From an uncultured Allofournierella sp. (lineage in GTDB: Bacteria; Bacillota; Clostridia; Oscillospirales; Ruminococcaceae), in contig CALWNI010000006.1 in assembly GCA_944382775.1 (NCBI GenBank), forward strand, positions 1-64,000: a DNA stretch of 64,000 bases. The letters run 5' to 3'. The notes below the pieces were generated by a model, which was given only the letters and a program-made list of their open reading frames with translations, did not search any database and was not told the origin of the DNA. Made by a program: the position numbers and the translations under genes. This document shows positions 58,464-64,000 of the stretch, piece after piece (the first letter of the stretch is position 1; each line of letters begins with the position of its first letter).

Positions 58464-59753
58464 ATGAAAGTGTTAGTTGTGGGTGGCGGTGGCCGTGAGC
58501 ATGCCATCGTCCGTAAACTGAAACAGAGCCCCCATTGTACCGAAATCTGGGCGGCTCCCGGCAATGGCGGTATTGCGTTTGATGCAACCTGCAAAAATCT
58601 TGCTGCCACCAATGTGGATGCGCAGGTGATTTTTGCAAAGGAAGAGCAGTTTGACTATGTGGTGGTAGCACCGGATGACCCGCTGGCATTGGGCATGGTG
58701 GACAAGCTGGCCGAAGCAGGGATTCCTGCATTTGGCCCAACCGCTGCCGCTGCCCGTATTGAGTCCAGCAAGGTGTTCAGCAAAAATCTAATGAAAAAAT
58801 ACGGGATTCCCACAGCGGAATATGAGGTGTTTACCGAAGCCGACAAAGCCATGGACTATATCCGAGCCAAAGGTGAGTATCCCGTGGTCATTAAAGCGGA
58901 CGGTTTGGCCCTGGGCAAAGGGGTTCTGATTTGTGAAGATGAACAGCAGGCACACAAGGCGTTGCAGGAAATGCTGGAGGAGAAAGCCTTTGGCGAGTCC
59001 GGCAGTCGGGTGGTTGTGGAGGAATTTCTCACAGGCCCCGAGGTAAGTGTGCTGGCATTTGCCGATGGAAAAACCTTAAAGCCTATGGTTTCCAGCATGG
59101 ATCACAAGCGTGCATTGAACAATGACAAAGGGTTAAATACCGGTGGCATGGGAACCATTGCCCCAAACCCGTTTTATACCCCTGAGATTGCACAGGTTTG
59201 TATGGAAACCATCTTTAAACCCACCATGCAAGCAATGGCAGCGGAAGGATGTCCCTTTAAAGGGTGCCTGTATTTTGGCTTGATGTTAACACCAAAGGGC
59301 CCCCGTGTGATTGAATACAACTGCCGTTTTGGTGACCCTGAAACCCAGGTGGTTTTGCCGTTGTTGGAGGGCGATTTGTTGGAAATTATGCAAGCCTGCA
59401 CCAATGGAACACTGGACCGGGTGGATGTGACCTTTAAGCCGGAACATGCCGCATGTGTGGTGCTGGCAAGCGGTGGGTACCCCCAAAGCTACGAAAAAGG
59501 CAAGGTAATCCACGGGTTGGAAAACGGTCAGCTGGCAGATGGCACAGCCATTGTTTATCATGCAGGTACGGCTCAACAGGAACATCGGTTGGTAACATCC
59601 GGTGGCCGTGTGCTGGGGGTTACCGCAACCGCACCCACTCTGGAGCAGGCGGTTGAACATGCGTATGCCGCCAGTGAAAAAATTTCTTTTGAAAAGCTGC
59701 ATAAACGTACCGATATTGGCAGCCGTGCGCTGCATGCCTTAAAAGGAGAATAA
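58464..59753 (+). CDS. purD: Phosphoribosylamine-glycine ligase (GAR synthetase)
   Basis: This ATP-grasp enzyme joins phosphoribosylamine and glycine. The chain has 429 residues from the ATG at 58464 with AAAGGGAG upstream; an upstream in-frame start at 58428 lies in the leader. Motifs are VLVVGGGGREHAI, YPVVIKADGLALGKGV, LTGPEVSVLAF, GGMGTIAPNPFY and YNCRFGDPETQ. It probably has its own promoter in addition to read-through from purH, and is followed by purL after two bases. Confidence 0.96.
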   Translation: MKVLVVGGGGREHAIVRKLKQSPHCTEIWAAPGNGGIAFDATCKNLAATNVDAQVIFAKEEQFDYVVVAPDDPLALGMVDKLAEAGIPAFGPTAAAARIESSKVFSKNLMKKYGIPTAEYEVFTEADKAMDYIRAKGEYPVVIKADGLALGKGVLICEDEQQAHKALQEMLEEKAFGESGSRVVVEEFLTGPEVSVLAFADGKTLKPMVSSMDHKRALNNDKGLNTGGMGTIAPNPFYTPEIAQVCMETIFKPTMQAMAAEGCPFKGCLYFGLMLTPKGPRVIEYNCRFGDPETQVVLPLLEGDLLEIMQACTNGTLDRVDVTFKPEHAACVVLASGGYPQSYEKGKVIHGLENGQLADGTAIVYHAGTAQQEHRLVTSGGRVLGVTATAPTLEQAVEHAYAASEKISFEKLHKRTDIGSRALHALKGE

Positions 59754-59755
59754 AT

Positions 59756-62700
59756 ATGGTATACCGCATCTACGTTGAGAAAAAACAGGGCTTTGATTTG
59801 GAAGCCAAAACGTTATTGCACGAGCTGCACAGTTTGCTGGGGATTTCGTCGGTAACCGATATCCGACTGCTGAACCGCTATGATGTGGAGGGCGTAAGCG
59901 AAGCACTGTTCCGTCAATGCGTGCCCACCGTGTTCAGTGAACCCCCTGTAGATCAGACCTATGAACAGTGCCCGGCAGCGGATGTCGTGTTTGCCGTAGA
60001 GTATCTGCCCGGCCAGTTTGACCAGCGAGCAGACTCGGCAAGTGAGTGTATCCAGCTGATGAGCCAGGGCGAACGCCCTGCCGTGCGTACCGCGCGGGTA
60101 TATCTGCTGCAAGGTAACCCTACACAGCAGGAGTTGGCACAGATTAAAAAGTATGTGATCAACCCGGTGGAAGCCCGTGAAGCGGACTTGGCAGAAAAAC
60201 AAACGCTGCAAATGGAGTATGAAATGCCCGGTGCTGTGGAAATTCTGAAAGGGTTCTGCGAACTGGATGAGGAAGGCTTGCAGGCGTTTGTTCAGCAAAA
60301 AGGCTTGGCAATGGATTTGGCAGATATCAAATTCTGTCAGCAGTATTTTAACGAGGAAGAGCGCGACCCCACCATTACCGAAATTCGCATGATTGATACC
60401 TACTGGTCTGACCATTGCCGCCATACAACCTTTGGAACGGTATTGGATGAAATTGAAATTCAAGACGTGCAGGTTCAAAAGGCCTTTGACTACTACTTGA
60501 CCATGCGAAAAGCGGTGTATGCAGGCCGCAAAAAGCAGATGTGCTTGATGGACATTGCCACCATTGGCGCAAAGTATCTGGCAAGCATCGGCAAGCTGAA
60601 GAATCTGGATGAATCCGATGAAATTAACGCCTGCACCGTAAAAATTAAATGCGATGTGGACGGAGAAGAACAGGATTGGCTGTATCTGTTTAAAAACGAA
60701 ACCCATAACCACCCCACCGAAATCGAGCCCTTTGGTGGTGCGGCAACCTGCATTGGCGGCGCAATCCGCGACCCCTTGAGCGGTCGCAGCTATGTATACC
60801 AAGCCATGCGTGTTACCGGTGCGGGCGACCCGTTGGTGCCGGTAAGCGAAACCCTGCCCGGCAAGCTGCCTCAGCGCAAACTGGTTACCACCGCCGCTGC
60901 GGGCTACTCCAGTTATGGCAATCAGATTGGTTTGGCAACGGGTCAGGTTGATGAGTTGTATCATCCCGGATATGTGGCAAAGCGCATGGAAATTGGTGCG
61001 GTGGTTGGTGCGGCACCGGCTGCCAATGTGCGCCGTGAAGTGCCCCAGCCCGGCGATATTGTAGTATTGTTGGGCGGTGCCACCGGTCGGGATGGTTGCG
61101 GCGGTGCCACCGGCTCTTCCAAAGCACACAAGCTGGAAAGCCTGGAAACCTGCGGTGCAGAGGTGCAAAAAGGCAATGCACCGGTAGAACGCAAATTGCA
61201 GCGGTTGTTCCGCCGCCCCGAGGCAACCCGTTTAATCAAACGCTGCAATGACTTTGGTGCCGGCGGTGTATCGGTTGCCATTGGTGAGCTGGCCGATGGT
61301 TTGGCCATCAATCTGGATGCAGTGCCCAAAAAGTACGAAGGTTTGGACGGCACCGAACTGGCCATTAGTGAAAGTCAAGAACGCATGGCAGTGGTGCTGG
61401 CAGCGGAAGATGTGGACACGTTCATTGCATTGGCAAACGAGGAAAACCTGAACGCAACGGTTGTGGCCAATGTTACCGATGACGCACGTTTGACCATGAC
61501 ATGGCAGGGCAATACCATTGTAGACATCAGCCGTGTGTTCCTAAATTCCAACGGTGCAACCAAACGCACAAAGGTTTTGGTATACGATTGTCAGGACTAT
61601 CAGATGGATTGGCAGGGCGCAACCTGGGCAGAGAAGCTGCATAGCCTTGTAACCGATTTGAATGTGTGCAGCAAAAAGGGATTGTCCGAACGGTTCGACT
61701 CCACCATTGGCGCCGCAACCGTACTGATGCCCTTTGGTGGCATTCATCATCTAACACCGGCACAGGCCATGGTGGCAAAACTGCCGGTTTTCGGCGAAAC
61801 CACTACCTGCAGCGGTATGGCATGGGGCTATAACCCTTGGCTAATGGAGAAAAAGCAGTACAGCGGTGCTTACCTAGCCGTTGTGGAAAGCGTGGCCAAG
61901 TTGGTGGCAAGCGGTTTTTGCTATCAGGATGTCTATCTGACCTTCCAGGAATATTTTGAGCGATTGGGCGATTCGCCCGAGCGTTGGGGCAAACCCTTTG
62001 CCGCATTGCTGGGCGCACTAATGGCACAGGTGGATTTGGGCATTGCCGCCATTGGCGGAAAAGACAGCATGTCCGGTAGTTTTGAAAATCTGGATGTGCC
62101 GCCTACGCTGGTAAGCTTTGCCACTGCCATTGGCAATACCAAAAATATTGTTAGCCCCGAGTTTAAAACAGCCGGAAGCAAGGTGGTTTGGCTCAAACCC
62201 GAATACCAGGATTTGCGCCCCAATCACCACAGCTTGAAACAGGTGTTTGCACAGGTTCAGCAACTGATGCAGAAAGGCAAAGTCAAAGCTGCCTACACAC
62301 CCGGATATGGCTGTGCAGCAGAAGGCTTGTTCAAAATGTGTTTGGGCAATCGGTTGGGCTTCTGTTTGCACGATTCTGCCCGTGCGGAAGAATTGTTCCG
62401 CCCCGCTTACGGCAGCTTCCTGTTGGAGGTATCGCCCGAAGTGGAGGTAGGCGAGCTGTTGGGCTATGTGATTGAGGAATACACCTTTAAAATTGCGGGC
62501 GAAGTTGTGGATATGGCATTGCTGCAACAGGCGTGGGAAGACAAGCTGGAGCCGGTATTCCCGTACCGCAAAGCAGGTGAAACCGTAGAAAAAGTTCGTT
62601 TTGAACAGCCGCAGCAAAAAGCACCTGCCATTGGCATTGCAAAGCCCAAGGTTATCATTCCGGTATTCCCCGGGACAAACTGTGAGTACGACACCGCACG

Positions 62701-63442
62701 CGCCTTTGCCCGTGCAGGGGCAGAGCCGGAGATTCTGGTGATTAACAACCTGACACCAGCAAAAGTGGCGGAAAGCTGCCAAGCATTGACTAAGGCCATT
62801 CAGCAAAGCCAGATTGTAATGCTGCCCGGTGGTTTTTCGGGTGGCGACGAACCGGACGGCAGCGCAAAGTTTATTGCAGCATTCTTCCGTGCGCCTTCGG
62901 TAACCGAAGCGGTTCATGAGCTGCTGCAAAAACGTGATGGTTTAATGCTGGGTATCTGCAATGGATTCCAAGCATTGATTAAATTGGGATTGGTGCCTTA
63001 TGGCGAAATTCGCCCCATTACCCAGGATTGTCCCACCCTTACCTTTAATACGGTGGGTCGCCACCAAAGCATGTTGGTGGACACTCGCATTGCCTCCACA
63101 AAAAGTCCGTGGCTCTCTCGCTGCAAACTGGACGAGGTACACACCATTGCCATTAGCCACGGCGAAGGTCGCTTTGTGGCCAGCGATGAGGTGGTACGTC
63201 GTTTGATTGCGCAGGGACAGATTGCCACCCAGTATGTGGACAAAGCAGGTATGCCGACCATGGATCAGCGATACAACCCCAACGGCAGTGTACTGGCCAT
63301 TGAAGGCATTACCAGCCCCGATGGTCGTGTTTTGGGCAAAATGGGCCACACCGAACGCAGCGGAAACGATTTGTATAAAAATGTTCCGGGCAATAAGTAC
63401 CAACCTTTGTTTGAAGGTGGCGTGGATTATTTTAAGCTGTAA
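59756..63442 (+). CDS. purL: Phosphoribosylformylglycinamidine synthase, single-chain form
   Basis: This 1228-residue FGAM synthase unites the parts that many Firmicutes encode as PurS, PurL and PurQ. An N-terminal PurS-like region is followed by two PurM-like halves with THNHPTEIEPFGGAATCIGG-type ATP motifs and GGKDSMSG, and then a class I glutaminase from about residue 970, with PVFPGTNCEYD, VMLPGGFSGGDEP, nucleophile Cys in GICNGFQAL and a late ISHGEGRF His-Glu region. It is somewhat shorter than the ~1290 residues of proteobacterial PurL. AAGGAGAA precedes the ATG. purB follows. Confidence 0.96.
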   Translation: MVYRIYVEKKQGFDLEAKTLLHELHSLLGISSVTDIRLLNRYDVEGVSEALFRQCVPTVFSEPPVDQTYEQCPAADVVFAVEYLPGQFDQRADSASECIQLMSQGERPAVRTARVYLLQGNPTQQELAQIKKYVINPVEAREADLAEKQTLQMEYEMPGAVEILKGFCELDEEGLQAFVQQKGLAMDLADIKFCQQYFNEEERDPTITEIRMIDTYWSDHCRHTTFGTVLDEIEIQDVQVQKAFDYYLTMRKAVYAGRKKQMCLMDIATIGAKYLASIGKLKNLDESDEINACTVKIKCDVDGEEQDWLYLFKNETHNHPTEIEPFGGAATCIGGAIRDPLSGRSYVYQAMRVTGAGDPLVPVSETLPGKLPQRKLVTTAAAGYSSYGNQIGLATGQVDELYHPGYVAKRMEIGAVVGAAPAANVRREVPQPGDIVVLLGGATGRDGCGGATGSSKAHKLESLETCGAEVQKGNAPVERKLQRLFRRPEATRLIKRCNDFGAGGVSVAIGELADGLAINLDAVPKKYEGLDGTELAISESQERMAVVLAAEDVDTFIALANEENLNATVVANVTDDARLTMTWQGNTIVDISRVFLNSNGATKRTKVLVYDCQDYQMDWQGATWAEKLHSLVTDLNVCSKKGLSERFDSTIGAATVLMPFGGIHHLTPAQAMVAKLPVFGETTTCSGMAWGYNPWLMEKKQYSGAYLAVVESVAKLVASGFCYQDVYLTFQEYFERLGDSPERWGKPFAALLGALMAQVDLGIAAIGGKDSMSGSFENLDVPPTLVSFATAIGNTKNIVSPEFKTAGSKVVWLKPEYQDLRPNHHSLKQVFAQVQQLMQKGKVKAAYTPGYGCAAEGLFKMCLGNRLGFCLHDSARAEELFRPAYGSFLLEVSPEVEVGELLGYVIEEYTFKIAGEVVDMALLQQAWEDKLEPVFPYRKAGETVEKVRFEQPQQKAPAIGIAKPKVIIPVFPGTNCEYDTARAFARAGAEPEILVINNLTPAKVAESCQALTKAIQQSQIVMLPGGFSGGDEPDGSAKFIAAFFRAPSVTEAVHELLQKRDGLMLGICNGFQALIKLGLVPYGEIRPITQDCPTLTFNTVGRHQSMLVDTRIASTKSPWLSRCKLDEVHTIAISHGEGRFVASDEVVRRLIAQGQIATQYVDKAGMPTMDQRYNPNGSVLAIEGITSPDGRVLGKMGHTERSGNDLYKNVPGNKYQPLFEGGVDYFKL

Positions 63443-63486
63443 TGTTACAGTAGTATTTGCATTAAACAATAGAAAGGGGAACATTC

Positions 63487-64000
63487 ATGTCCCACAATAA
63501 GTATATTTCACCGTTTGAAACCCGTTACGCTTCTCCCGAAATGCAGTATATCTTTTCGGAAGACAACAAGTTCCGCACCTGGCGCCGTTTGTGGATTGCG
63601 CTGGCAAAGGCAGAAAAAGAGCAGGGACTTGCCATTACCGATGAGCAGATTGCAGAACTGGAAGCTCATAAAGACGACATCAATTATGAGGATGCCATTC
63701 GCCGCGAAAAAGAGTGCCGTCACGATGTTATGAGCCATGTGTATGCATACGGTTTGCAGTGCCCTAACGCAAAAGGCATTATTCACTTGGGTGCAACCAG
63801 CTGTTATGTGGGTGATAATACCGATGTGTTGGTCATGAAAGAGGGCCTTGCCTTGGTTCAGAAAAAGTTGGTGGGCGTGTTGGCGTTGCTGGCAAAGTTT
63901 GCAGACCAGTACAAGGAAATGCCTGCACTGGCGTACACCCATTTGCAGCCTGCACAGCTTACCACCGTAGGCAAGCGTGCAACCCTGTGGATGAATGAGC
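63487..64000 (+). CDS. purB: Adenylosuccinate lyase, 5' part (cut by window edge)
   Basis: This enzyme splits SAICAR and adenylosuccinate to fumarate and AICAR or AMP. The visible 171 codons start [19 protein letters not shown] after AAAGGGG. They include [26 protein letters not shown] and [11 protein letters not shown], the conserved helices and catalytic region of the fumarase/aspartase superfamily. The frame is open at 64000, so the gene continues outside. It lies 44 bp after purL and completes the cluster except for purF and purK, which are not seen. Confidence 0.95.
   Translation, partial: MSHNKYISPFETRYASPEMQYIFSEDNKFRTWRRLWIALAKAEKEQGLAITDEQIAELEAHKDDINYEDAIRREKECRHDVMSHVYAYGLQCPNAKGIIHLGATSCYVGDNTDVLVMKEGLALVQKKLVGVLALLAKFADQYKEMPALAYTHLQPAQLTTVGKRATLWMNE

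Noticed and set aside
59813..61168. Long open frame antisense to purL
   Set aside because: It mirrors the codon pattern of purL and has no ribosome site or family resemblance; it is a shadow of the real gene.

Overview
The window looks like chromosomal DNA of a low-to-mid GC anaerobic Firmicute, most likely an Oscillospiraceae/Ruminococcaceae-type Clostridium. This rests on GGAGG-type ribosome sites, Ser/Thr/Ala-rich linkers after lipoboxes, a lysine riboswitch, a SpoVK/CbbX-like AAA+ protein, single-chain PurL, a short two-gene IMP branch (PurO-like plus stand-alone AICAR transformylase), a high-molecular-weight-rubredoxin-like flavoprotein and a PplA-like flavolipoprotein. No species can be named from sequence alone. 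I see no phage, insertion sequence, CRISPR array or plasmid module.

Layout: 1-372 has no supported gene. 373-4299 is an iron/siderophore ABC operon (minus) with a consensus promoter and clustered palindromic operators. 4587-4676 is tRNA-Ser(CGA). 4888-7931 holds a GPH-type sugar symporter facing a sulfatase. 8124-14054 holds a GltD-like oxidoreductase, a short peptide deformylase, a metallo-beta-lactamase-fold hydrolase, a small unknown protein, a nucleoside phosphorylase and NadE. 14093-20082 is one MacAB-like export operon with its own two-component system. 20277-24161 holds an M42 peptidase and a lysine-riboswitch-controlled amino-acid ABC importer. 24198-28132 is a six-gene zinc operon run by a Fur-family regulator, with two little-known Cys-rich members.

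28295-33090 holds a DHH phosphoesterase, a c-di-GMP EAL protein and a branched-chain aminotransferase. 33091-37264 is pstS-pstC-pstA-pstB-phoU behind a Pho-box-like promoter, with a structured spacer and a terminator between pstS and pstC. 37355-42188 holds a flavin reductase with three rubredoxin domains, a DUF1266/DUF2185-like protein, a C39-like protein without its catalytic Cys, a cyclophilin and a GtrA protein. 42235-47987 holds an AAA+ ATPase, a large membrane protein and GlmS. 48209-51810 encodes surface lipoproteins: a trigger-factor-like foldase, ApbE and a two-domain flavinylation substrate. After a DUF3783-like protein and a YbaK-type deacylase, the window ends in a purine operon, purE-C-M-N-purO-like-purH, then purD-L-B from a second promoter, with purB cut by the window edge.

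The most promising undescribed element is the purine-operon leader. It has a 35-codon ORF with a strong ribosome site whose stop codon lies inside the 5' arm of a terminator-like hairpin just before purE. Next are the tandem-FMN lipoprotein/ApbE pair, the triple-rubredoxin flavoprotein and the zinc operon's unassigned Cys-rich proteins.
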